Origin: Sphingobacterium thalpophilum
GTDB taxonomy: Bacteria > Bacteroidota > Bacteroidia > Sphingobacteriales > Sphingobacteriaceae
Reading direction: 5' to 3'
Length of the DNA: 64,000 bases
NCBI RefSeq assembly: GCF_038396785.1
Contig: NZ_CP151087.1
Location: 2,418,001-2,482,000, forward strand
Part shown: positions 41,117 through 49,103 of the stretch, in pieces
How positions within the stretch are numbered: position 1 is the stretch's first letter
How the letters are laid out: every line of letters starts with the position of its first letter
Made by a program: the position numbers and the translations under genes
Notes under the pieces: generated by a model
Seen by the model: only the letters and a program-made list of their open reading frames with translations
Database searches by the model: none
What the model was told of the DNA's origin: nothing

Positions 41117-44100
41117 ATGGCAAAAAATAACATAAATTTTGTCGTAATGGCCGCGCTTTGTCTTAGTACTGGTGCGCTATACGCACAAACCACTATAAAA
41201 GGAAAAGTAGTCGACAACAACAACAATCCTATCCAAGGGGCTACAGTTACCGAAACAAGCAGTAAAAAGCAGGTTCAAACAGATGCAAATGGATTATTTG
41301 AGTTCCCTTCGACCGGAAGCTCACTCAACATCAGCATTCAATACATTGGCTTTGAAACTAGGACTGTTCAAACCAATCCTACAGGTTTCACGACTGTTCA
41401 ACTTCTGCCAACGACTTCACAGCTAAATGAAGTCGTTGTGACAGCCTTAGGTATTTCCCGCGAAAAAAAATCATTGGGTTACGCCGTACAGGAAGTTAAA
41501 TCTGTTGAACTTCAGACGCGTCCCACCAATGCCCTCAGTGCCTTGTCTGGAAAAGTTGCAGGACTTCAAGTAACGACCTCAGGTGGAAATATGGGTGGAT
41601 CTTCCCATGTTTTACTGAGAGGTATTAACTCAATCGCGGGGAACAATCAACCTCTATATGTTATTGATGGTACCCCAATTGATAATACCGATCTAAACTC
41701 TTCTTCTACTATCAACGGAAGTGCCGGTAAAGACGTTGGTAACATGATACAAGATATCAACCCAGACGACATTGATAATATTTCGGTATTAAAGGGGCCT
41801 TCTGCTGCTGCACTTTATGGTTCTAGGGCAGCCAATGGAGTTATATTGATTACCACCAAACGTGCATCAAAAGGTGAAAAAATAGATATTTCCTTAAATA
41901 CTGGGGTTGATTTTGAAAATATCGTTCGATTACCCAAAAGACAACATCTCTATGGTCAAGGGTATTCTACAAGCTTTCAAACCCAAAACATCAACGGAAC
42001 AGACTACAAAATAGTCGATTACGCCGCAGACGAAAGCTGGGGACCAAAACTGGACGGCACACCTGTGCTTCAATGGTATAATCTAAACCCTGAAGATGAG
42101 GCTAACTATTTAAATCCTTCTCCGTGGATTTATCCTAAAAATGATGTTAGTTATTTCTTTCGGACAGGTGTATCCAACACCAACAATTTTGCCATAGCAG
42201 GAAATAGCGGAAATACAAATTATCGCTTTTCCTACACTAATAAAAATGTAACGGGAACAACACCTAACTCCAGTTTGGGACGTAATACGTTTAACTTCTC
42301 AGGAGGTACACAATTAGGTAAACTGAAGATTAATTCGAATTTCAACTATATCCGTAATGCATCAGTAGGCCGTCCATGGACAGGTGCTTCCAATAGAAAT
42401 ATTATCCTGGAAGCATTCCAATGGGGAGCTGTACAAGTCGATTACAAAATACTGGAAAACTACAAACGTGAAGACGGAACCCCGTTAGCCTGGAACCGAA
42501 CGGGATGGCAAAATACGCCTGCCGCCGAGGCGACCCGCTTTATTGATAATCCCTATTGGTCAGCCTATGAGTCGTACATGGAGGACAATAGAGATCGTTT
42601 CTACGGTAATATTGGTTTACAATATGACTTAAACAATTGGCTAACTTTAGGAGCTAAAGTACATGGAGATATTTATTCATTCCAATCCCAAGATCGAATT
42701 GCGGTATACTCACGAAGCACTTCTCAATACGAAGAAGCGAACAATAAGTTAAATGAATACAACTACGAATTTTTGGCTACCGCCAAGAAAAATTGGGATA
42801 AATTCTCCCTTATAGGAAACGTAGGCGCCAATCTCCGTGACCAGCAGCGGAAGCAAGACTACGCGATTACACAGGGTGGTTTGATTATTCCTAATTACTA
42901 TAACCTGAAAAATGCCAATGCAGTTAAAATTGACAACTTCCGATACCATAGACGCATTGCATCAATCTATGGTAGCTTTTCTTTGGGATACAACGATTTT
43001 CTATACTTAGATGGAACAATACGTAATGACTGGTCATCTACATTGCCGACCAACAACAATTCATTTATATATCCATCCCTGACAGGTAGTTTTGTTTTTA
43101 GCCAATTGGAAGCCTTTAAAAAATTGGATTGGCTTAGTTTTGGTAAAATCCGCTTGGGATGGGCTCAAGTCGGAAATGACACAGATCCTTATCAATTGTA
43201 TAAAGTCTACGAACCCGAACAATCCTTTGATGGACAAGCATCCTATGGGCTTCCAAGCACTAAACCAAATGCTAATCTAAAACCTGAAATTACCAGCTCT
43301 TGGGAGACAGGCGTAAATCTACAATTATTCAAAAATCGACTAGGATTTGATGTAACCTATTACAACAACAATTCTAGGAATCAAATCTTACCAGTTCCTG
43401 TTTCATCATCATTCGGGTATGCCGGAAAAGTATTCAATGCTGGAAAAATTAATAATAAAGGAATTGAAGTCGTCTTAAATGGTACCCCTATCAAACACGA
43501 AAATTTTACTTGGGATGCGACAATCAACTGGGCTAAAAATAAAAACAAAGTCATTAAACTGGATGATCAGGTCAATACATTGAGCTTAAGCAATTCCTTG
43601 GTCGAGCTCGTTGCACGTGAAGGAGAATCTTATGGTCAATTTTTGGGTTACGACTTTGTCTATGCTCCGGATGGACAACGCGTTGTACAGGCAGATGGCA
43701 CCTACATGAAAACATCACAGTTGGTTCCTTTAGGGTCAGTACTACCCGATTTTACCTTCGGTATCCAAAACAGTTTCCGTTACAAAAACTTTAGTCTAGG
43801 CTTTTTAGTCTCGGGTCGAGTGGGTGGAAAATTCTTCTCACAAACCTATAAAGTTGGTATGTATTCGGGTATTTTGGATAAGACAGCTGCAAATAATATT
43901 CGTGAAACAGGTGTCGTTCTCGATGGCGTTAAGGGAGATGTTGCATTCCATAGTGATGGTTCGTATGATGTGAGTAACATCCAGCAGAATACCACCAATA
44001 TTACCGCACAACAATGGGCGCGCAATGAATATAATGGCCCAACAACATTTTCAATTTTCGATGCAACATATGTTAAGTTAAGGGAAGTTATGCTGGGATA

Positions 44101-44299
44101 CAATTTCAAATTAACTAATCCCAAAATTATCAAAAACATTGGCGTGAATGTATACGGACGTAACCTTTGGAACATTTATACCAAGAGTAAATATATTGAT
44201 CCAGAGTTTACATCCAGCGGTGGAAATGTGCAGGGTATCGAAGGTGGAAATATACCTCTTCCGGTTACTTATGGCTTTAACGTTAATCTTAAATTTTAG
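41117..44299 (+). CDS. SusC/RagA-family TonB-dependent receptor (second pair)
   Basis: Outer-membrane importer of 1060 residues. It has a signal peptide (ending TGALYAQTT) and a beta-sandwich domain (IKGKVVDNNNNPIQGATVTE). The TonB-box region is LNEVVVTALGISREKKSLGY, and the plug domain has QPLYVIDGTPIDNTDLNSSS and SAAALYGSRAANGVILITTK. The barrel ends VTYGFNVNLKF. The VTALGI form, rather than VGYG, is the RagA-like branch often found with SusD-like_2/RagB proteins. No STN domain is present. Its partner susD, 137 bp downstream, is split by an IS, and no glycosidase or protease gene is attached, so the substrate is unknown and the transport function is probably impaired here. Confidence 0.92.
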   Translation: MAKNNINFVVMAALCLSTGALYAQTTIKGKVVDNNNNPIQGATVTETSSKKQVQTDANGLFEFPSTGSSLNISIQYIGFETRTVQTNPTGFTTVQLLPTTSQLNEVVVTALGISREKKSLGYAVQEVKSVELQTRPTNALSALSGKVAGLQVTTSGGNMGGSSHVLLRGINSIAGNNQPLYVIDGTPIDNTDLNSSSTINGSAGKDVGNMIQDINPDDIDNISVLKGPSAAALYGSRAANGVILITTKRASKGEKIDISLNTGVDFENIVRLPKRQHLYGQGYSTSFQTQNINGTDYKIVDYAADESWGPKLDGTPVLQWYNLNPEDEANYLNPSPWIYPKNDVSYFFRTGVSNTNNFAIAGNSGNTNYRFSYTNKNVTGTTPNSSLGRNTFNFSGGTQLGKLKINSNFNYIRNASVGRPWTGASNRNIILEAFQWGAVQVDYKILENYKREDGTPLAWNRTGWQNTPAAEATRFIDNPYWSAYESYMEDNRDRFYGNIGLQYDLNNWLTLGAKVHGDIYSFQSQDRIAVYSRSTSQYEEANNKLNEYNYEFLATAKKNWDKFSLIGNVGANLRDQQRKQDYAITQGGLIIPNYYNLKNANAVKIDNFRYHRRIASIYGSFSLGYNDFLYLDGTIRNDWSSTLPTNNNSFIYPSLTGSFVFSQLEAFKKLDWLSFGKIRLGWAQVGNDTDPYQLYKVYEPEQSFDGQASYGLPSTKPNANLKPEITSSWETGVNLQLFKNRLGFDVTYYNNNSRNQILPVPVSSSFGYAGKVFNAGKINNKGIEVVLNGTPIKHENFTWDATINWAKNKNKVIKLDDQVNTLSLSNSLVELVAREGESYGQFLGYDFVYAPDGQRVVQADGTYMKTSQLVPLGSVLPDFTFGIQNSFRYKNFSLGFLVSGRVGGKFFSQTYKVGMYSGILDKTAANNIRETGVVLDGVKGDVAFHSDGSYDVSNIQQNTTNITAQQWARNEYNGPTTFSIFDATYVKLREVMLGYNFKLTNPKIIKNIGVNVYGRNLWNIYTKSKYIDPEFTSSGGNVQGIEGGNIPLPVTYGFNVNLKF

Positions 44300-44436
44300 A
44301 AGAATGAAATTCATCATGATTTATTCCGTAATATCCAAACCGGATAAATCTGATCGTTCATCAGCTTTAAAAGATAAACCAAGTGCAACTGATTCATAGA
44401 TAATCAGAACAAGCACTTATAAATAAATATACACAG

Positions 44437-45087
44437 ATGAAAATATCAAACATACTACATACTTCATTCATTGGCCTATCGCTTATTGCTACTTCGTGCT
44501 CCAAATCCACATTTAGCGATATCAATACAGATCCAAATCGACCTGCTTCTGTCACAACGCCAACAATTCTAGTGACAGCCGAGAAACAGCTAGTCAGTGC
44601 ATTACGAAGTGAAGAGGTAAGCCTACGTGGTGCTCAATTATTTGCTCAGTATTTCAGTCAGAACATCTATACAGACCAATCTCGTTATCAAATACCAACA
44701 AGCTATTCAGACAACTATTGGACTGCGACCTACAAATCACTTAACAATTTAAATGAAATTATTAAGCTAAATACCAATGAATCCACTAAAGCGATTGCAT
44801 CGGCAGGAACAGCAGGTACAAATACCAATCAGATTGCGATAGCAAGAATACTCAAGGCTTACGCTTTTCAGTCGCTAACAGATGTTTTTGGTGATATCCC
44901 ATATGAATCTTATGGCAATAAAGATGCAGATTTTGAAGCTCTGCAGCAGGACCCGGATAACCTGACGCCGAAATATGCTAGTCAAGAGAAAATATACAAA
45001 GATATTCTCAATGAATTACAGCAGGCAGCTGATACACTAGCAAAGTATCCAACAGCCACGACTTTCGGAACAGCTGATATTATTTAT
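44437..45087 (+). pseudogene. SusD/RagB-like lipoprotein, 5' fragment (interrupted by IS4 element)
   Basis: N-terminal 217 codons of a SusD-like lipoprotein: lipobox SLIATSC-SK (Cys about 21), FSDINTDPNRPASVTTP, and AYAFQSLTDVFGDIPYES, which are typical of the SusD-like_2 group. It is cut after ADIIY by an IS4-family element; the ribosome would read only HY and stop at 45096 inside the element. The 3' part resumes at 46502, after one copy of the 9-bp duplication, in the same reading frame. The intact gene would have encoded about 515 residues. The truncated product lacks the C-terminal half and is unlikely to pair with SusC. Confidence 0.9.
45079..45087 (+). repeat. Target-site duplication, left copy
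   Basis: ATTATTTAT, identical to 46502-46510; marks the IS4-family insertion. Confidence 0.9.
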
Positions 45088-45111
45088 CACTACTAACCGA
45101 CAAAAAAATAT

Positions 45112-45145
45112 AAGGAGCCATCTGTTCAGGTAGCTCCTTTTTTCA
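45112..45145 (+). terminator. Terminator inside the IS4 element, upstream of its transposase
   Basis: AAGGAGC / GCTCCTT with additional inner pairs, followed by a T-run. It would stop read-through from the susC promoter into the transposase and the 3' susD fragment. Confidence 0.75.
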
Positions 45146-45173
45146 TATTTTAGTTTTACTACACACTAAAAAT

Positions 45174-46400
45174 ATGAGCCATAAAAATACAGAAAAGAAT
45201 TTAGTCGGTCAGCCAATTTTCAAACAAATATTGCAATTTATCCCCCGCAACAAGTTTGATTTATTGGTTAACAAGCATCAATCAGACCGATATTATAAAA
45301 CATTTGATTCGTGGACGCATTTGATGACGATGCTTTTCGGCATATTCAGCCGATGCGATTCTATGGGTGAAATATGCGATGGGATGCAAGGTTTGGCAGG
45401 GAAACTCAATTATTTGGGAATGGAAAAATCTCCCGCCAAGAGCACGGCAGGCGATGGGCTTCGGGGCAGGGACAATGAATTTTTCAAGGATGTCTATTTT
45501 ATGTTATTGGAACATTTCAAGTCCGTTTTGTCGGTCAGCCGTATTGATAATGTTTCTTTTGCCAAGCTTTTTATCTTCGATTCCAGTACCATACGCTTGT
45601 TTTCAGACATTATGAAAGGAGTAGGCAGAAACCCCAAGAACGAAGGAAAGAAAAAAGGCGGACTGAAAGTACACATGATGACAGATGCCCACAGCGATAC
45701 GCCTGAATTTGTGAAAATCAGCGAAGCTAAACTGCACGACAAAAATTTTCTTCAGTATTTGAATCTGGCAGCCCACAGCATGATTGTTTTTGACAGAGCT
45801 TACAATCATTACCTGCAATTTGCCCATTGGACGGAGCAACAAGTCAATTTTGTGTGCAGATTGAAGAAAAATGCGGTATATCAAGTAGAGGAAGAACTCT
45901 TCAGACAAGAGTTGCAAGACGGAGAATCCGGTGTTTTGCTGGAAGAGCACGTTCATCTCATTTACAAAGAAGACAATAAGCAAAAGACTTTATGCCTCAG
46001 AAAAGTAAACTACAGGGATGATAAAGGGCGGATTTTTGAGTTTATCACCAATAATTTTGAAATCAGCCGGGAAGAAGTCGCTTTTTTGTACAAACTTCGT
46101 TGGAACATTGAACTATTGTTCAAAAAACTCAAACAAAACTTCCAGTTACATTATTTTTATTCCGAAACAGAAAACGGCATCAAAACCCAAATTTGGTGTA
46201 CCCTGATTGCACAGCTACTGTTGCAAGTTCTACGTGTAAAATCAAAGAGCAAAAAGGCATTTTCTACCATTGCGGCACTCATCAGGATTCATTTAATCAG
46301 CCATCTGGAAATATTTTGGATGGTACAGAACAGCAGGAGAACTTACACGAAACAGAAAAAACGAAGAAAACCACCTTGGATACAGACAGAATTGTTCTGA
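45174..46400 (+). CDS. IS4-family transposase
   Basis: DDE transposase of 408 residues. The N-terminal domain (NLVGQPIFKQILQFIPRNKF, the DUF4372-like segment) is followed by the catalytic core. First Asp in LFIFDSSTIRLF, second in MIVFDRAYNHYLQ, and the Glu in the IS4 signature Y-2-R-3-E-6-K, here YKLRWNIELLFKKLKQN. Length and motifs are complete. The start ATG at 45174 lies 86 bp inside the left end, after the protective terminator. Its own promoter must therefore be within about 30 bp or lie across the hairpin. It is probably functional. Confidence 0.94.
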   Translation: MSHKNTEKNLVGQPIFKQILQFIPRNKFDLLVNKHQSDRYYKTFDSWTHLMTMLFGIFSRCDSMGEICDGMQGLAGKLNYLGMEKSPAKSTAGDGLRGRDNEFFKDVYFMLLEHFKSVLSVSRIDNVSFAKLFIFDSSTIRLFSDIMKGVGRNPKNEGKKKGGLKVHMMTDAHSDTPEFVKISEAKLHDKNFLQYLNLAAHSMIVFDRAYNHYLQFAHWTEQQVNFVCRLKKNAVYQVEEELFRQELQDGESGVLLEEHVHLIYKEDNKQKTLCLRKVNYRDDKGRIFEFITNNFEISREEVAFLYKLRWNIELLFKKLKQNFQLHYFYSETENGIKTQIWCTLIAQLLLQVLRVKSKSKKAFSTIAALIRIHLISHLEIFWMVQNSRRTYTKQKKRRKPPWIQTELF

Positions 46401-46501
46401 AAAACAGAGAGGTGAGTTTTTGTATTCTTATAAAAACATATTGAAAAACAATGTTTTATGAAGGAATATTACTCATTTGTGTGTTTATCCGTTTGATAGT
46501 G

Positions 46502-46510
46502 ATTATTTAT
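46502..46510 (+). repeat. Target-site duplication, right copy
   Basis: ATTATTTAT, identical to 45079-45087. Confidence 0.9.
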
Positions 46511-47407
46511 AAAGGATCAAATACTAACTGGGCAAAATTCGCCAATTCGCTACGTCTACGTGTTGCGAATCGAATCAAAGGTAAAGATGCAGCTTTGGCA
46601 ACGACACATATCGCCGATGCCATCAAAAAAGGTATATTCACCTCCAACAATGATAATGCGATATTTAAATACTCCAAAACATCACCAAATGAAGCACCAT
46701 TGTTTAGAGCTACGGTAACTGCCAACAGAAAAGATTTTGCAATTTCTAATGTGATTGTTGAGACTTTACAGGGCAGCCGCGGTCCCTTTAAAATTGCCGA
46801 TCCACGTCTGTCAAAATTTGCCAAACCGACAAGCTCAGGAAATATTTACTACGGCCAACCCTATGGTCTCCCCCTAGCAGCAGGCAATCTATTTCCTGTA
46901 GACAAAATATCATTGCCTAGTGACATTATCAACGCTGCAGATTATGGGGAAGTACTTATGGAATATGCGGAAGTAGCCTTTATTTTAGCGGAAAACAATA
47001 ACTGGGATCAATCAAATTACGAAAAGGGTGTTCGGGCATCTCTTGAAAAATGGTCCGTGTCTTCTGATGAAGTAGCAACCTATTTGAGTAAACTTCCTGC
47101 TGCGAATAAGGAAAATGTGCTTTCTCAAAAGTACTTAGCACTTTTCAACCAAAGCATCGAATCTTGGTCCGAAATCAGAAGAACAGGGTATCCGTTATTC
47201 CTAATCAAAAAAGGTGATATTACATGGACCGGAACAGTAGAAGGCAAACCTGTCACATATACTTTCACTCCTGAGGTAGGCAGCACAATCCCAAGCCGTT
47301 TGGTGTATCCATTAAAAGAACAAAGTACCAATAAGACGAATTATCAAACTGCACTTTCACGACAAGGAGATGATGTAATCAGCACCAAATTATGGTGGAA
47401 TAAATAA
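46502..47407 (+). pseudogene. SusD/RagB-like lipoprotein, 3' fragment
   Basis: C-terminal about 300 codons of the interrupted SusD-like gene. It begins with the duplicated IIY codons and runs on through YKGSNTNWAKFANSLRLRVA, a motif of this SusD group, YGEVLMEYAEVAFILAENN, and NQSIESWSEIRRTGYPLFLI to the normal stop. The open frame actually extends upstream into the IS to 46451, so a chimeric product with an IS-derived hydrophobic leader (FYEGILLICVFIRLIVIIY) is formally possible. It would lack a lipobox and the SusC-contacting N-terminal half. A strong terminator follows at 47431. Confidence 0.88.
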
Positions 47408-47430
47408 ACTTCGGTATTTCAATCAGTTCA

Positions 47431-47461
47431 CACCTGAAGCTTAGGCTTCAGGTGTTTTTTT
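47431..47461 (+). terminator. Terminator of the second susCD operon
   Basis: Perfect 10-bp stem CACCTGAAGC / GCTTCAGGTG, loop TTAG, then a run of Ts. Confidence 0.9.
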
Positions 47462-47507
47462 ATTATTATTTCTTATCTTCGTATAGCACTCTAAAGAATA
47501 AAATGCT

Positions 47508-47933
47508 ATGGACGATCAAACATTAGACAGAATAGACCAACTTAGCGAGGAAGGAAACATCCAATGTGATGAAGGCAACTATCAGGAAGCAATTCGGGTG
47601 TGGACCGAAGCGCTTGATCTAGTCCCTAGTCCACAAAATGTTCATGCGGAAAGCCTCTGGCTCGAAGCTTCCATTGGAGATGCCTTTTTCTTAATGGACG
47701 ATTTTCGCAATGCACTCTCCCATTTTGAAAAGGCAAAACAGAACATTATCGAAAATGCCTATGAAAACCCTTTTATCATGCTGCGCTTAGGACAGTGCTA
47801 TTTGGAAGACAATAATAGCGAGTCTGCCCAGGAATATCTTCTCCGCGCCTATATGATGGAAGGAAGAGACATTTTTGACGATGAATCACCTAAGTATCTT
47901 AAATTTTTAGATGACAATATCGATTTGGATTGA
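47508..47933 (+). CDS. Tetratricopeptide-repeat protein (141 aa)
   Basis: Small, very acidic cytoplasmic protein built of TPR-like helix pairs. The repeats read about IQCDEGNYQEAIRVWTEALD (residues 18-37), GDAFFLMDDFRNALSHFEKA (62-82) and GQCYLEDNNSESAQEYLLRA (100-120), with the canonical small/aromatic residue spacing. There is no signal peptide. Such single-domain TPR proteins act as protein-binding adaptors, and related ones serve as immunity proteins in toxin systems of this phylum, but no toxin is adjacent, so no role is assigned. It has its own control region after the susD terminator and converges with the phosphodiesterase gene, only 10 bp away. Confidence 0.8.
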   Translation: MDDQTLDRIDQLSEEGNIQCDEGNYQEAIRVWTEALDLVPSPQNVHAESLWLEASIGDAFFLMDDFRNALSHFEKAKQNIIENAYENPFIMLRLGQCYLEDNNSESAQEYLLRAYMMEGRDIFDDESPKYLKFLDDNIDLD

Positions 47934-47943
47934 TAATAATTCG

Positions 47944-48819
47944 TCAAAACGAATCGATTACTTCGCCAACTTCCATAGGAAGATCAGACTCAAGAATGGA
48001 GGCTCCTTCCGCAAATATGGCCTTATACTTCTCGGCACGTTCTGCCTTTGTCTTCAATTTATCGTAGGTAGGTGCTGCTGAAATCATGCACATCACACCC
48101 TTTCTGTTGAAAAATTGATACATCGCCTGATTGGAATCCTTTAGTTCTGGCCCGATACAGACAATCATACGGTCGTAGGGTAATCCAGCGGATTTAAACT
48201 TCTCCAATGCAGCTTGATCTTTGATATGCATGGACATATACTGTTCTGGATTCTGCGCCAAATAAAACGCTGCCTGTTCAGTATTATGTACCGTAACCCA
48301 CACCCAACTGTAGGCATTGTATTTTTTTAGTATTGCTGCTGTAGCCGCCAATGGTAAGTCTTTTTTATCTAAGTTGAGGATAGTTTTACCCTTTGCCCAT
48401 TTAATAACTTCATCAAGTGTGTTAATACCATAGTTGGTCACATTTCCAGCCTGATCCTTTAGCTTCAGTTTACGCAATTCATCCCAGGTATAGTCTGCTA
48501 TTTTTCCTTTTCCATTTGTGGTTCGATCCAATGTCGCATCATGCATCAAAATAGCAACACTATCCTTGGTATAACGCGGATCGATTTCAAAAATAGCCGT
48601 TGTTTTTTGCAGCACGGCCTCAAATGCCGCAATCGAATTTTCTGGAAGCCCAGCCTCAATCGTTCCCCGATGACCACTGACAATTTTTTTGTCGCTAGCA
48701 TAGGTAAAATAATCTCGCATCGCCTGTGGAGAAGCAAACGCGAGTGAGTGGATTTTTTGTCCGACGACGATTGAGTACGACGAAACAAAAAGAAAAAAAG
48801 CAAAAAATGTTCTTCTCAT
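47944..48819 (-). CDS. Secreted glycerophosphodiester phosphodiesterase family protein
   Basis: GDPD-type phosphodiesterase (291 residues) exported by a signal peptide (MRRTFFAFFLFVSSYSIVVG). The TIM-barrel catalytic motifs are present: IVSGHRGTIEAGLPENSIAA (first His and the E-N pair), FEIDPRYTKDSVAILMHDAT (E-x-D calcium ligands and second His) and LDRTTNGKGKIADYTWDEL. Length is typical of the short periplasmic class. These enzymes hydrolyse glycerophosphodiesters from phospholipid breakdown to glycerol-3-phosphate and an alcohol. In Bacteroidota many members have unverified substrates. Monocistronic; transcribed towards the TPR gene. Confidence 0.9.
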   Translation of the reverse strand: MRRTFFAFFLFVSSYSIVVGQKIHSLAFASPQAMRDYFTYASDKKIVSGHRGTIEAGLPENSIAAFEAVLQKTTAIFEIDPRYTKDSVAILMHDATLDRTTNGKGKIADYTWDELRKLKLKDQAGNVTNYGINTLDEVIKWAKGKTILNLDKKDLPLAATAAILKKYNAYSWVWVTVHNTEQAAFYLAQNPEQYMSMHIKDQAALEKFKSAGLPYDRMIVCIGPELKDSNQAMYQFFNRKGVMCMISAAPTYDKLKTKAERAEKYKAIFAEGASILESDLPMEVGEVIDSF

Positions 48820-49061
48820 GAATTTATAATTACGTTAAAATCTCTAAGCCTGCGACACACAAAAAACAGTATGCTAAATTAATCATCCAAGATCAATAAA
48901 TCTTTAATAAAGCATTCAATTCGTGTAAACCCCTGCCCGTAAACATTTGCTTACCAATTCATATGCATCAAGTGCGACAAAATGAACTTTAAAATCACGA
49001 CCTAACATCTATAAAAATCAAAAAAATAACGTATAGCTGTCGGCACAATGATAAAATAAAC

Positions 49062-49069
49062 TATATTTG
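49062..49069 (+). promoter_or_regulatory. -7 promoter element of the TonB-dependent receptor
   Basis: TATATTTG matches TAnnTTTG, 35 bp before the ATG at 49104. GTATAGCTGTC at 49031 resembles GTATAGTTATC in front of the second susC. The remaining intergenic DNA from 48820 shows nothing else. Confidence 0.45.
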
Positions 49070-49103
49070 CGCATTAATTTATATTTGATCTAAATAAATT
49101 ACC

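Larger units (their letters stand above)
45088..46501 (+). mobile_element. IS4-family insertion sequence within susD
   Basis: A 1414-bp element with imperfect terminal inverted repeats: left end CACTACTAACCGACAAA, right end on the other strand CACTATCAAACGGATAAA. It is flanked by the 9-bp duplication ATTATTTAT. It carries one transposase gene and an internal terminator before it. The perfect duplication and intact transposase suggest a recent insertion. Confidence 0.92.

Noticed and set aside
46451..46501. Start of a separate membrane protein before the 3' susD fragment
   Set aside because: The hydrophobic codons are just the right end of the IS read in frame with the SusD remainder.
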